Shown here piece by piece: positions 36,498 to 53,447 of a stretch of DNA of 64,000 nucleotides. Each line of letters begins with the position of its first letter. Position 1 is the stretch's first letter. Made by a program: the position numbers and the translations under genes. Below the pieces are notes generated by a model. The model saw only the letters and a list, made by a program, of their open reading frames with translations. It did no database searches and was not told where the DNA came from. This stretch comes from Pontederia crassipes (Eukaryota; Streptophyta; Magnoliopsida; Commelinales; Pontederiaceae), in the NCBI GenBank assembly GCA_030549335.1, contig CM060188.1:8122001-8186000 (forward strand), in the 5' to 3' direction.

Positions 36498-39357
36498 CTA
36501 GGATTTATTTCTTTCTGCCTCTTCAATGGCTCTTTCTTCTCTTTCCCTCTCTTGTTGCTTTTTCTCTGCCTCCTCACGTTCTCTAGTTTCATCTTCCTCC
36601 TCCTTCTGATCAAGATCTTCAAATTCTTTCTCTGCTGCCAATGCTTTTACAATAGGATCTCTTAATTCAGATATTAAACCACCTCCAACTTTGTATTCTT
36701 GCTCATCACCAATAAGGAAGAGTCGCTGATCAGGCCCAGTTGCCATCGGTATATCAACTGCAAGCAGCTTAATCTCGTACTGCAAGACACCCAGGGTTGA
36801 ACCTTTAACAACTTTTTTATTGGAAGGAGAATCTTTAGTAACTAAGATATATTCCAAGCATACAATGAGATTTCTGACGAAAAAATAGGTTACTTAATAT
36901 TTGATATAAAGAGATGCTTAAACTCCTTAAAGACAACTTAAAAAGTGGTCATAAGTCTAACCACTCAGTCACACAAAAAGGGGTGGAATACTGAATAAGC
37001 TTCTTCAAGTAGACTGAAACGATATACAAGAGGCATATAGATATTATGCAATATCTCACAGGCCTGTACATAAGAATAACCATTGTGAAGGCACTCAAAA
37101 CCAAATGCCATGACATGCCAGATTGCCAATATACACAAAGTTCTTTTGATAAAATAAATAACAAAGAGTTGCTTAAACAAAACTGAAAGGTAAATAAGAA
37201 ATTACCTGGCCTTTCTTCTTCTTGGCCTCAACACTTACTAAACCCCTCCTTTCAGATCCTCGGATGGGAAAAATGAGGAAGCACCTTTTACCACCAAGCT
37301 TCAGTTTGAAGTTCTTCAATTTTGGTCGACCTCCTGACATAACATATGCTCTCACATCTGTTCCAGTCAGTGGAGCTCCCATAACCTCAAGCATTGCAGC
37401 ACATGTATTCAACTTCCTCATAGAAATCCTATAAATCTTGTCTGGGTTCAGAGTGAACCTAGCACGAATATACATGCCCTGAAAAAGAGAACTACTTTAG
37501 ATGCTGAAAATTTGATGCCACCTATCTCATTCGAACACTTCCAGCGATGAGTTGAGCGCATGAAGTGCCCATGAGAAGTCATATCATCCCAATAAAAAAA
37601 TAACCTGGGATATGTCGAGATTCAAGAACTCTACATGAGAATCCTCCAAGTTTGATGGTATGCGTTAACAACAATCAACATTACTAAACGAAAACTAACA
37701 TGATTATGTCATCAAACCTTAATTAAAATCCTTCACATAAGAGGTTAAGTCCATTCCTTATGAATTAAGATTCGCATTTATGGACAATAAGATATGTCCT
37801 GAAAAGGAAAACTATGAGGAAAAAAGGATGATTACGAAGTTGTATAGTCATCCTGCTGTATATGTTATCACCCAGGTTTTTTTTTCTCTGTATTCAAGTC
37901 ATCCTCCATAAGACCATGTCAAAATGTTGGTGAAAATCATCATTTCAGTTCTCAGTTCCATACGTTGATACTGCCAGGAAGTTAACCGTTATAAAATAAT
38001 AGGAAGAGAAAACAACACTTACAATGGGCACATAAGTTAAAGCCCTGCTGTAACAACTCACTACTTCTAAAAGTCAAGTATCATTCAGCCCATTTTTTCC
38101 ATTTGGGTATAGTCTGGTGCACTCTCGGAGTACCAACGTACAGATCAAAGTATTCATGGTCCTTATTTTCTCTAGATTGCCTGCCTAGCACTTCCAAAAC
38201 GTTTATCTTCTACTAAATATAGAATCAATTTTTTTCCAAGTGTTTTACTCTGAAGGGCTGACACCAAACCACAGTGATGCAAATTTAAATGTGTTTTACT
38301 CGCAAAAAATTAATTGCAGGAATGAGAGTGAAAATAACTCCGCCTATATTTTATAGCCGGTCCCAAGCCCGGATAAAGGAGGAGGGTTGTGTTAGGCCCC
38401 AGCGTAAAATCTTGTCGAATCTTATGAACATGATCAACGAATATATTTAATATACCGAAAGGTTTGGTTACTAATAAAGCGGAATGACGTCGTATGATCC
38501 ATGTAGCCGACCCCACCTAGTAGGATAAGGCTTTGTTGTTGATGTAACGAGGGTGAAAATATAAAAATTGTTTGGATGATATAAGGAGGCAAATAAAAAA
38601 TAAGTAATAATTTTATTTAAATAAATATGTCCTTCGTATATGTATCTAGGTTGATCTATCTAAACACATGGATCCATACATCTCATTTGCACATGCAAAC
38701 TGAAGCACTACTACTCACAATGAAGCACACAATGGCAGTGGCCAGAGCAAGGAACCCGTACTTGGCCATTCCTTCCGACAGCCCGATGAACGTACTGGCG
38801 ATCCCGAACATGATCCGCCAGAGCGCAATGCAGACGACGACCCCCAGGGCCCCGACAAGGAACATGTAGTTCCTCCTCCAGAAGGCCTCCACCTGCAGCC
38901 CGGCCGCATCGCGATACCGAGCGGCCGTTGAAGTGATGGCACTCATCGGCTTCCAGGCCGCGGACTTTCCCAGGCCGCCGCCGAACTTTCCAAGATTCGA
39001 ACTTTTCGCCGAGAAAAGCCTGGCACCATGGCCGCGGCCAAGAAAGTTGCCGCTTTGAGCAAACCGGACGAGCCCCCTGATGCCGGAGCTCAGACCGGGT
39101 AATACGAATGGAGTTTTGGAGTTCAGATAGGGAGTCTTGGGTGCGGGAAAGAGAAGACGGGAGAGAGCTCCGATTTGAGATCTCGGGGGAGAGGTCTGAG
39201 AGGAGTTCGAGGAGGCGAGGTGGAAAAGGCGAGCTTGTAGGGTGTTAACGGGGGCCGGGTGAATGGGTCTGGAAGGAAACTGGTGGTGGAGGAGGAGGCG
39301 GCGAACGCCATGGGCAAGTCGCTTCGAGGTCGTCGCCATGGCAAAAGAGGTCACCAC
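36498..39357 (-). CDS. Conserved mitochondrial membrane protein, possibly TIM21/COA1-like
   Basis: Three exons read 39357-38719, 37478-37206 and 36779-36498 with phase-0 GT-AG introns, giving 397 residues from the first ATG (a second ATG, MATTSKRL, lies 6 codons in). Residues 1-150 are rich in Arg and Ser with few acids, as in a mitochondrial targeting sequence. Residues 158-213 hold two hydrophobic segments (FLVGALGVVVCIALWRIMFG and YGFLALATAIVCFI). Then come a conserved soluble domain (YIRARFTLNPDKIYR, LEVMGAPLTGTDVRAYVMSG, FPIRGSERRGLVSVEAKKKK, YEIKLLAVDIPM, DQRLFLIGDEQEY) and an acidic, Glu/Lys/Arg-rich coiled-coil tail. The TM-plus-small-domain layout recalls TIM21/COA1 import or assembly factors, but that is only a suggestion. 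Shares its 5' region with RPL10. Confidence 0.88.
38337..38548 (+). mobile_element. RTE-type LINE 3' fragment in an intron
   Basis: Ends with the family 3' signature GTAGCCGACCCCACCTAGTR, GGATAAGG and CTTTGTTGTTG. The flanks GAGAGTGAAAATA (38324-38336) and GAGGGTGAAAATA (38549-38561) are a 13-bp target duplication with one mismatch. It lies in intron 1 of the mitochondrial protein gene, antisense to it. Its first part (GCCGGTCCCAAGCCCGGATA) is shared in type with the copy at 56128. Confidence 0.85.
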
Positions 39358-39744
39358 TACCCCCGAGACGGACAGAGAGAGACGGAGACAGACCGAGAGT
39401 GAAATGGGCCTATGTAGGCCGACTGTCGCTGGATTGATCCATGGGCTGTACTTACGAGAATGATTGCGATTTGAACTTTTCGTCGGATTAATATCATTTA
39501 ACCATCAAAATACATAAAATAATTTGCAAGAAAAGGCTTTAAAGTATCAGAAATTACAATGTATTTGGAGTTTAAGAACGGCCCATAATAAGTGGGCTGA
39601 TGTAGCCCAACCGAGAGGACCCGTTTAAAATGGCGTGGGCTGCTACCGGGTTTTTCTAGGGTTCGTACTCCTATAAATACAAGTGGATTCACCCTCTCTT
39701 TAGCTTTTGCGCCGTAGCTGCCGATCGTTTCGCCATTGCTAAGG
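39358..39744. promoter_or_regulatory. Bidirectional promoter between mitochondrial protein gene and RPL10
   Basis: 387 bp between two divergent ATGs. The RPL10 side carries site-II-type motifs (GGCCCAT, TGGGCT, AGCCCA, TGGGCT between 39578 and 39645), a telo-box-like CTAGGGTT (39656-39663), a TATA box TATAAATA (39672-39679) and a pyrimidine-rich start region ACCCTCTCTTTAG. Site II plus telo box is the usual promoter code of plant ribosomal-protein and mitochondrial genes. Confidence 0.8.
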
Positions 39745-43602
<3,858 letters not shown>

Positions 43603-45874
43603 ATAACTTCAGTGGAGTTTTGCTGAATTTATGGCTCTTTGTTTTCTCCAATAGCGGTCCATATTTTGATCCAAGAATTCTTGTACTTGCACTGACAATA
43701 TCGCCTAGCCGGATGCATCATGGTTCATGTACCCAACTAAGTTTGGCTTTTTGTGTTTTGGTCACAACGTTTGCTTTGTTAGCTTTATTTTTTCCCAACG
43801 AAACTTATTCACAAATGACATGTTAATGCGTTAGTTAGCTGGATGTGATATGTGGCCGGCTTTTTATGGCGTCGTTTGGTTATAGTCAAAATCCGAGAGG
43901 ATTAGGAATAAAGCGGGCAAACTTCGATTTTTTTAAAATCATTTTGGAAATGATGAAACCTTTGATTTTAATCAAAAATTGAGAATATTTTTATGTTTTC
44001 AAAATATATGAATATTTCTATTTTCCTTTTTCCTTCAATCTTAATTTATTTTCATTATTTATTCATGTATTATTATCTTATTTTCAAAAGTAATAATAAA
44101 TATCAACTATTAGTAATAAAATGTATTAGTTATAAATTGTTATGTTTTAAAATTTTTATTCTTTGAATCAAACAGAGAATAGAATAAGAATATGAGAATA
44201 ATATAAATATTATATTCTATGGTAATAGGGTAAATATTAAATAGTAAAACAATGGCAACGTAAGGATGGAGTATCAACCTTTCCTTTACCTCGTTTAGAC
44301 GAACAATACTCTCCAAACAAAGGGTTTGAACTTTGAACAACTTCTCTTTGTCTTCTGAATTTTGCAAGGTAAATTTGCCCGTCCTCAAAAGTTATTAATG
44401 TCATTGTTTAATTTTGAAACTGGTGCGAAAAAAATATGACGTACCACCGTAGGAAGAAAAGATTTTGGCTTCAGGCAAAGTTAGTGGTTGGTACGATTAG
44501 AGGATAGTGGTTACTTAATAATGAATAGCGATTTATTTATAAATTTAATAAAACTTGTTTGATAAATATAACAAATAGACATATGAACATAATTTAAATT
44601 CATTTTTATAAGCATAATATTCACAATAATTAATTTAAAATATTTTATTTTGAATAGAAATATATTAAAACAAAAATATTGATTATTTTAAAATAAAAAA
44701 CTTTTTAATTTGAAGTAAAATAAAATATGTGATAAATTACAAAAATAATATATGATATTTAAAAAATTAAACAAAAATTTATAATAAAAAATGAGAGTAT
44801 AATATGAATAAATATAAAAACGTTATACTTTATACTCTATAAGCTAGTAGGAACTATAGCATTTTGTCTTAAAATTTCTAAATGTTACTTTAAAGACATA
44901 TTTACTAAACACTCACAAAAGCATTTTAACCCAACTAAAAATATTATTTGCTATTTAATATTCTAATTTTTGTACATGTCAAACAGTGCCTTCATGTTGT
45001 CTTTTCGTATTTTGAAAAATATATATATATATATATGAACTTATTTTGCTAATTATATTTTTCATTTAGTTTTAAGTTTATAAATTTTAGTCCTCAAATT
45101 CATTTATGTTTGATATATAAGTTCTATCCAAGAAAAAATATTTACAGACTAAAAATTAACATGAGCACAATATTTCATACTTATAAAAAGGTTGTTGTTA
45201 TTTACTAATTTTCAAATTTAAAACATTTTTATTGTGATAAAAAGCAAAAGTAAAATTGACATTTCAGACTTAGTATAGAAACAAGTTGGTACATTTTGGA
45301 TTACGGTTAATAAAAAAATTAGACGTTATAATTTAGAATTATGAGCAAAAAAATAGTGATGGGTGTTAGAAGAATTATCTTAATTTTTTTTAGAAACAAA
45401 AACTTTTCTTTGCTGTATGAATTATTTCTTTTTCATTTTTAAGAAATGCAGAGAAATTCTCTTCATTTTCAATAAAATATGCATCAAAAAAAGTAATTCG
45501 AAAACAAGCTTTTGACATTATCCTTTAAAAAATTTGTTGCCAACGAACAAGATAGTAAGAAATAGTTCATACATAAGGATTCATTTCACATAAAAAAAAA
45601 CTTTTATCGCAATAGAATCAGAAACAATTTGAATCATTCTAGACAAAAATCAATTTGCTTTATAGAAAGAAGATAGCAAGGAATTTTTATGAAATAATTT
45701 CACGATATTCAATCATTTGTACCGATCATGAAAAAATAATCATTTAGAAATAGAAATCCCTATTATTAAAAAAGTTTCCATGATTATTTCTAGTATGAAT
45801 CACTTGTGATTTTATTAGTGTTTGTGTCATCTTGTTTTATTTTTGACGCAAATTATGTGCACTCACATTGATAA
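43603..45874. other. RPL10 3' UTR and AT-rich spacer
   Basis: The first 250 bp are likely 3' UTR. The remainder is AT-rich with long A and T runs and a short (AT)n near 45018-45036. No gene seen. Confidence 0.5.
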
Positions 45875-46563
45875 TGTCCTGCCTCCAGAAGGGGTAGGAC
45901 CAACCTGCCTCATATGGCATCTGTTGGATGCATGATCAACGGACGCTAGAGGAGGGCGCGATTCACACTCATTTTTTTATATGGTTCGATTAGCTGCAAG
46001 CAGTTTAGTTAGTCAGTGTGCAATCGGTTCAACCAAAGCATTTGTTTTCATCCTCACGATCTGTCCTAGTGAACTCTCCATCGCCCTAGGCTCGCTGCAG
46101 CGGGACTCGAATCTGTTCGCCCAATGCCATTAGAAGCAAGGAGGATCCTTCTGCCTTACGAGCTTCGTTGTGGTCCACCTTACAATGACCTCCATCCGCC
46201 CTTCACCCGAAGATGCTATAATGGAGGCTCCCTCCGCCCTTCGCATGACACCACTAGAACGAAGGAGGTCCCTCAGCCCTTCACCGCCCGCCTTACGAGC
46301 TTCATTGTGATTTGCCCTCCACCCTTCAGAGCCTGACGAGGTCCGTTCGCAGGAGGCTGGCTGTTGCGGAGGTTCGTTCGCCCCTCGCAACGGAGCGGAG
46401 AGACAAAAAACTTGGAAGGGAGGCAAGTTTCGGTCGAGACGAATGGAAAAGTGAAAAAATGAACCACGCCAAAGAAGTGTGAACTGCACCCTCCTCAGGC
46501 GTGTGTCAATCATGCATCGAACGGAGGAGCAGGTTGGTCGTGGCCTTTATGGAGGCAGGACCA
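45875..46563. mobile_element. Non-autonomous TIR element
   Basis: About 690 bp bounded by inverted ends TGTCCTGCCTCCAGAAGGGG...GACCAACCTGC and, reverse-complemented, TGGTCCTGCCTCCATAAAGG...GACCAACCTGC (about 37 bp each). The interior is GC-rich with repeated CCTCCGCCCTTCG and TTACGAGCTTC words. No transposase. The target duplication is not clear. Confidence 0.6.
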
Positions 46564-46949
46564 ATATTAAATCCTTTATAATAAGTAGACGACCACTTAA
46601 AGTATTGTCACTTGTTAGCATGCCGGTGGAAAAAAATGTCTATTTTCTTTTTTTTAACACCATTAATATAGGGGATGTGTGGTCAGTGGTGTTCCTTCTT
46701 TAAAAGAAGGGACGCTATTCCTTCATTTTTTTATTAATCAATATTTCCAAATCATAGTAGTTTTTAAACTATGAACTCAAATAACGAATAAGTATTATGA
46801 TTAGGGTTTAATGGGATGCTCCCAACTTGCTCCCAAAATATTTACCATCGGATGGTCGATCAATGACTCATTAAGTGTGCATGTTTACAGTCGATTGATG
46901 GTCAAGACGGCTCAGATGAACCATTTTTTTCTCAATTATTTTTCCTCCC

Positions 46950-47575
46950 TCTAAACCCTAACGCACACTCCCCCACCCACTTTTCATTCTCACATTCTCT
47001 CTCCTCGCCCACCGCTCCACGACCTCCTCGCCGACGGTCAACCCTCCGATCTCGCCCGACACTCAACCTCCTCGCCCGATGGACCGATCTCTTCACCATT
47101 GACGCTAATATCTTGCCCGAGACTCGACCTCCTCGCCTGACTGCCCGGTCTCATCACCATCGACGCTCAGCCTACTCGCCCGATGGCCTGATATCATCAT
47201 CGTTGATGGTCAACCTCCTCACCCGATGGCCCAATCTCGCTCGATGCTGGACTTCCTCGCATGACGGCTCGATCTCGATGATGCTCCGATCTCGTCACAA
47301 CTGCCGTTGAAGTCTCCCATTCGCTCTCTCGCTCACTCGTCGCTCAACCTCCTCACCCACTCGCCGCCCTGCCTCGCCCACTCGACAATCGACGTCCTCG
47401 CCCACTCGTCGCTAGCGACCTTCTCGCCCACTCGCCGTCACCACCTCGCCCACTCGCCGCTACCGCCTCACTCGCCGCTACCACCACCACCTCACCCACT
47501 CCTCGCCCACTCGTCGTCGGTGGACAACCCCGCCGGCCGACAACCCTCTCCCAATCACTGCTAACACCGCGTTGC
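46950..47575. repeat. C-rich degenerate repeat tract
   Basis: Many imperfect copies of CCTCGCCCGATGG, CGATCTCGCCCGA and CGCCCACTCGCCG. Long open frames on both strands result from the repeat and match no family. Confidence 0.6.
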
Positions 47576-48190
47576 CCACTCGACAAATCATGGATGTAAT
47601 ATCGTAGACCAAGTCGTGGATGGATGTAATCGATATTCGTAAAATTTTTAATCCAAATTAGTGATAACGTTAATTTGTAATCCAAATTCAATTAAATGAT
47701 AATATAATTGTCGATTAAATTGGGGATCCAATTAGTTATAATTGAGTTTTCGAAAATTTTACTCACTAAATTGGCTTATGAAATTTGACGATTTCTTAGG
47801 TATAAATATTGATTTTGTTGAAGGTGTTGTTGACAATCGAAGTATCAAATTCACTCACTCCAGAAGCGACTTTGGATGGGGTCTAAAATGTTTGTCGTTG
47901 CTTGCTTCTTCTCGACAATAATAGTTTGGCGGCAGTGCATTTTATCACCTGTTCTTCTTGACAAATGCTCAATAAACATTTCAAGATTTCATTCTAATGC
48001 CTACAAGTCACAATTAACATTTCATAGTTTATTCTCGACAAATGCTAATGCTCAGTTAACATCTCACAATTAATGCTCACAATTCATAGTTGACATCAAG
48101 ACAGACTTCATTACATCAACATATGACAATAATTGTCCTAAATAAATAAAAAAATTACAAATGAATTAAGCATGGATTAACAATTAATTA
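47576..48190. other. AT-rich spacer between two skewed tracts
   Basis: No gene or repeat recognised. Confidence 0.5.
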
Positions 48191-48630
48191 CAACAACATT
48201 AAGAATTAATGTGCGGACAATGGCATCCGAGCGTGTGAGGGGTCGGTGAGGTGTGAGGTCGGTGCACAAGGTCAGCGATTGTGCGGGGTCGGTGTGCGGC
48301 GGTGGTGTGCGGCGGTGTGCTGCAATGTCGACAGTCATGCGAGGTCAGCAGGGGTGTGGCAGGGGTCAGCACGCGCTGACGGTGCGGGGTCGCGATGGGG
48401 GTCGGCGACAATGGTGGTGTGGTGTCGACGGGGTCACATCGGTGGTTGCGGAGGTCATCGTGGAGGTCGATGACGGAGCTCGATGGGGTCACGGAGGTCA
48501 GCAGGGGTCGCGACCGAGATCGTCGCAGAGGTCGGTGATGGATCTGGCCCCCTCACGCGCAGATCAGGTCGGCGGTGGAGTTTAATGAGGTTGCCGAGAT
48601 CGGCGAGGGTCACGGCGGAGCTTATTGGGG
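48191..48630. repeat. G-rich degenerate repeat tract
   Basis: Imperfect copies of GAGGTCGGTG, GGGGTCGGCG and GTCAGCAGGGGTCGCG. The base composition is opposite to that of 46950-47575, so the two tracts look like loosely inverted halves of one structure. Confidence 0.55.
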
Positions 48631-50270
48631 TTTAACATAATCCTTTTTACAGCTATACCGAAAATAAATATAAGAATTTTATGGCAACAAGTAAAAACTC
48701 CAGCAAATGAATGCTAAGATATTAATCATGTCCCTGTACCATCTGTCAAGAGTGAGAGAGGAAAATTCACGCCACCCAAACTCCAACCATTTTATTCTGT
48801 AGAAAATATATCAAATTCCACCCCAAAAAAAGGATTTTTGCATGCATACTTGCAATGCATCGAAAAGAAAATAAACTACAATTTTAATAATACTTTTTTC
48901 CTATGTACTAAGAATTATTTCTTTCAAAAGGAAGATATATACAAATTCATGATGAAACAACAAATTACATACTAAAAATAATAATATTTCGAAATTGGGA
49001 TGAATTCGGGAAAGCCATCTCTTGTTACTTGTTTTCAGCCGAAAAGACCAATTTGCCCTCGTGGACCCGTAGTAGAATGAATAAATAAATAATACGGAGC
49101 CATTATATTCCAAGGAATTATGCCGTCTTCTAGTTCCGAACAAAAAACGTCCCGCTTTCTCCACCAATTCCTCGCTAATTTTATCTCCCATTTCTTCGGG
49201 AACATTATAAAACAGCATCTTTTTATTCCCCCTCTTCTCTCTCTCTCTCCCCGCCTCCCTCTTCCTTCCGCCCCCAACCTTCGGGGGTCAAGAACGAAGT
49301 TGTATTTAGTGGACTTGGACGGTTCTTCTGTGGCGCTCCGTGTCACTAGTCCGATCTTCTGTGCAGTTACCTTCTTTGCGTTCGGAATCGCAAAGCTTCC
49401 TTCTTGTTTCCGTTAATTTTCGGATTGTTTAAGGTAATTCCCGCTGCAGTTTGATGCGGCAACTTTGTTGTTCTTTGGTGTAACATTGAGGAACGGTGTC
49501 AGGAAACCGAAAATTTGAAGGGGAACTCGATTGTTACTATACGGATGAATCCTACGATTGTTTCTCATTTTTTTCCTTCTTAATCTGGTTTGAATTTTCC
49601 TTTTTAATTTGTTGCTGTAACATCAACAAAGTCGAGATTTTTGGTTACTTGTAAAGGGTTGGATATTTGTGTCAATGTTCTTGTATGACGCTGGAATTAT
49701 ATGTTTTCAGGAACCTAATAGGACTAGTAATAGTTTTGGTCAGAATTATTATATTACGTTTGTTTTTTGGTTATTTGACTTTGACTTTGCTTAGTTTACC
49801 ATATAAAATTAGGGACCCTGGGAACCTTCGGATATATTTCCTTGCATTAGAAGAGCAATTAAGCCTAGAGGTTTGATAGGCTTGCCTCGAAGTGATCTCC
49901 AAAGTATTCTTAGTTTGGGTTCATATTAACTGATGGTTTTTCATGGTTCAGCTATTATCTGTGATGCTTGGTGTTTGTGCAGTGAGCATCAGAATTATCT
50001 TTGTCACAACTAAAAGGATATGACGATCCTATCTTTGAAGTACCAAGTGATATTTGGTTGATTGGAAGTTCTTAACAACGTCTTCATATTGAGAGGGTTT
50101 GGAATGGTCAAAGAACTCTGCAAATCATATTCAATTACTTGATAATTTTGAGAATTCAATGATCCCATTTCAGAATAGTACAGTGTAATATAAGGCGAGA
50201 CAGGTTTTGCGTCATTGCTTTGTATATGTCCATGTGAAGGCAAAACAGGATTTTTGTTGTGACAGTATAG
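48631..50270. other. Upstream region and probable leader of the ZIP gene
   Basis: 49110-49433 is a likely 5' UTR with a CTCTCTCTCTCTCC tract (about 49230). TTTAAG|GTAATT at 49433 is a plausible donor of a leader intron ending shortly before the ATG at 50271. I found no protein gene here. Confidence 0.45.
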
Positions 50271-53200
50271 ATGGCCTCAATATCTATAAGTGTCTCACTA
50301 TTCCTGGTTGTTCTTTGTTTGTTGCATACCCATTGTTTGGCAGGGTCTGAGAAAGATATTGTTAGAAAAATTCAAACAGCTCCTCGCAGAAACTTGGAAA
50401 GTGCATTGACAGAAGGAACTAGTAGAGAGGCTGGTTTTGATGGCGTCAAACAAGCTTCTCAGCAGTTTGGCGAAAGGAAAGAGGACAGTTCCCGTGTTTC
50501 TGTATCTACAGTCGCATGGCTTACTCTTGCCATGGCTTCTGCCACAGGTCTAGGTGCAATTCCATTTTTCTTTGTAGAACTGGAACAGCAATGGGCAGGT
50601 GTGTGCAATGGATTGGCTGCTGGAGTGATGCTTGCTGCTAGCTTTGATTTGATACAAGAGGGACAGGTCTACGGGAATGGGAACTGGGTCGTTATTGGGA
50701 TATTAGCTGGAGGAATTTTCATTTGGCTTTGTAAGAAGGTATCCAATTTTACTGTTTCACACTTAACCATGTCATAAACTGGCTATACTAGAAATACAAT
50801 TTAGGCACTTCTTTTTTATGAGAACAATATGCTTATTCATATTAATTATTATATTTTGTAACTTATGTTTTTATGATTAGATAATTATCTTGCTTGTGTG
50901 TGCATCCTTCTTAACTGCTATACAAAGATACTAGACCTCTACTCGATAAAAGGTCCAGCGCATGCTGGACCTGAAGGTAGTTGTTCTCTTTGAGATCATA
51001 TGCATCTAAAATGTTGTATCTTTAGATAACATATCTCATTTTGATATTTAAGTGTGAATTTTGTCAATTCTTCATTTGGGTCATTGATTTTGACCTTTAC
51101 AAAAGAGGAGCTAAATTTGTTAGTTGCTTGCTGTTACAAGTGCTCTTTCATGCGTCTACAGAAAGGCCTGTCTATTTTACGTTCTTATATTGACACAGCT
51201 CTTATTACCTATTTAGGCAGCACCTAGACAGAGTTCTTCAGTGATGTAGAGTTCTGAAAAATGTTGAGCTCTCCAAGTTCATTTAGCCTGAAAGATGATT
51301 GCTCATTTAATGCAATGAAGAATGATCTTATCTTTGTTCATTTGAAATTCATGATACCTTCAAATGTTTAAGAATGTGTTGTTACTAGATGAATGCCTAA
51401 ACAACACTTGTATCTCCAAGTGAATCATGTCAGATTTAGCAAAAGATATTTCTACTATGCCGTTAACATGATATCCTTTCTTTTGCCCTATGTTTTATTT
51501 GATGTTTATATGCTCTAACAATTATATTCTTAATGACAGTTTCTTGAAAATTATGGAGAAGTAAGCATGTTAGACATTAAAGGTGCTGATGCAAGTAAAG
51601 CTATACTTGTTGTGGGAATAATGACTCTCCACTCATTTGGGGAAGGCTCAGGTGTCGGCGTATCATTTGCTGGTTCAAAAGGACTTTCTCAAGGCCTTCT
51701 GGTTACTTTGGCAATTGCTGTCCACAATATACCCGAAGGTTTAGCTGTGAGCATGGTTCTTGCATCTCGAGGAGTCTCTCCCCAAAATGCAATGTTGTGG
51801 AGTGTTATAACATCGTTACCCCAGGTAGATCTATGTTCCTCAGTGATCTTAAAACTCTGCTTCATACGGACGTTTTGTATATTGAAGTATCTATGGCTGC
51901 ATTTCGTCCAAACATTTCATCTCCTACCAAATACTTTTCAAGTAGAGCTTTCGACTATAATGTTTCGTATAGAAATTTTAATTATAAAATAATAAAAAAG
52001 AAAGAATCACTACATTGTGCAGAAAACATTTCTGATAGGTCAAGAAAACTGATGAAGTGTTTACTTAAGCGTATCGTTTATTATTTGTAACTCAGGGATA
52101 TGTTTTTAGATCAGTCATAATAAAAATTTTGTGTCTCTGAAACTTGCAGCCTATTGTTGCCATCCCCTCATTTCTCTGTGCTGACGCATTCCACAAAGTG
52201 CTGCCTTTTTGTACTGGCTTTGCTGCTGGATGCATGATATGGATGGTGATTGCAGAGGTTTTACCTGATGCGTTCAAGGTGATGAATTTTCTGATATTTT
52301 TCATATCATATGTCCCACTCAATAGGGGGTGTGATTTTAACTTCTGCAAAAGTGAATTGTCCAAGTCTTATACCATATTGTTGTCTTATTCTTGTTTCAG
52401 GAAGCTGAACCTTCTCAGGTTGCTTCCGCAGGCACCATTGCTGTGGCGTTCATGGAAACTCTGGGTACTGTGCTCCAAGCTCTTAGTCATGATTTCAGGT
52501 TAGCTTGCAGTTTTCTATGTAAATCAATTAAAATGTGGAATATCTATAAACTTATCGAAACTTCACATATCAAGTCCCCTTAGTCCCTTGCACTAATAGA
52601 AGTTTAAGTAAATATTGTGTGATCTTACTGCAGCTCAGAGAATGTTTCAGGCTTCTTAGTGTCACTATTATTTGGTCTTGGGCCATTGCTTGGTGGTGTG
52701 ATCCTCATATCTTTTTCCTTTGCCTTCTATGTGCAACATTGTTTCTTTATGGGCGTGGCTTCCGGAATTGCATTTCTTCTGGCAGCATGGCGACCCCTAC
52801 AGTTACTTCTTTCATTGAAGATGGGTTTTTTTACCCTTTCCTTATTCCTCATTGGAGGTGCTTCCTTTTACTCCTTGTGTACGTCTAGTATCCTGAGGCT
52901 CACCCGTCGCAAGAAGGCTACAGTCAATGACATCGGATATTCATCAGGTTTATCTTTAAGTGCTCTGACTCTTCAATCATTCTTTGCATGCGGTGCAATC
53001 TCTCTACATGCTTTAGCAGAAGGGCTTGCATTGGGCGTTGCTGCCCCAAATGCTCATGGACTTGGGCGTCACATGGTCCTTCCTGTTTCACTGCATGGGC
53101 TCCCGCGGGGTGCAGCTGTTGCTAGTTGCATCTTTAGTGCTACAGATAGCTGGCGTGGATCCTTAGCCGCTGCTGCCTTGACTGGGTTTGCAGGTCCTGT

Positions 53201-53447
53201 TTCTGCTATTGCAGCTATACTTGCAGGCATAGACTATAGCGGCCTTGACTACTGCATGGTTTTCGCTTGCGGAGCATTGCTCCCTAGCTTTGGCACTCTA
53301 CTCCGAAGATCTCTGAAGTTAGAAGTAAGAAAGACACTTTATGGTCTGATGATGGGTCTTGGATTTTCATCTGCGTGTTTAATGTCAACAAGGCTGGTTT
53401 GCCTGCACACCCCTTATTGTAATTCAGCACCAGAGGCTGTAACATAA
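50271..53447 (+). CDS. ZIP-family metal transporter (putative zinc transporter, At3g08650-like)
   Basis: Five exons, 50271-50738, 51540-51824, 52150-52278, 52401-52498 and 52634-53447, all with GT-AG borders, give 597 residues. Residues 1-24 look like a signal peptide (ISVSLFLVVLCLLHTHCLAG). The body is a chain of hydrophobic segments. Metal-site motifs typical of ZIP TM4/TM5 are present: HSFGEG at 187-192 and AVHNIPEGLAVS with HNIPEG at 218-223, and a second His-Glu pair HALAEG at 452-457. The order and length match the large plant protein At3g08650, annotated as a putative zinc transporter of a GufA/ZIP11-like branch rather than the plasma-membrane IRT/ZIP group. It probably moves Zn2+ or another divalent metal into the cytosol from outside or from an organelle; substrate and membrane are not shown by the sequence. 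Confidence 0.95.

Noticed and set aside
43867-44180. Possible MITE (GTTTGGTTATAG...CTTTGAATCAAAC)
   Set aside because: The inverted match is too short and imperfect, and no target duplication is visible.
46130-48585. Many open frames of 60-130 codons
   Set aside because: Low-complexity repeat translation on both strands, no domain recognised.
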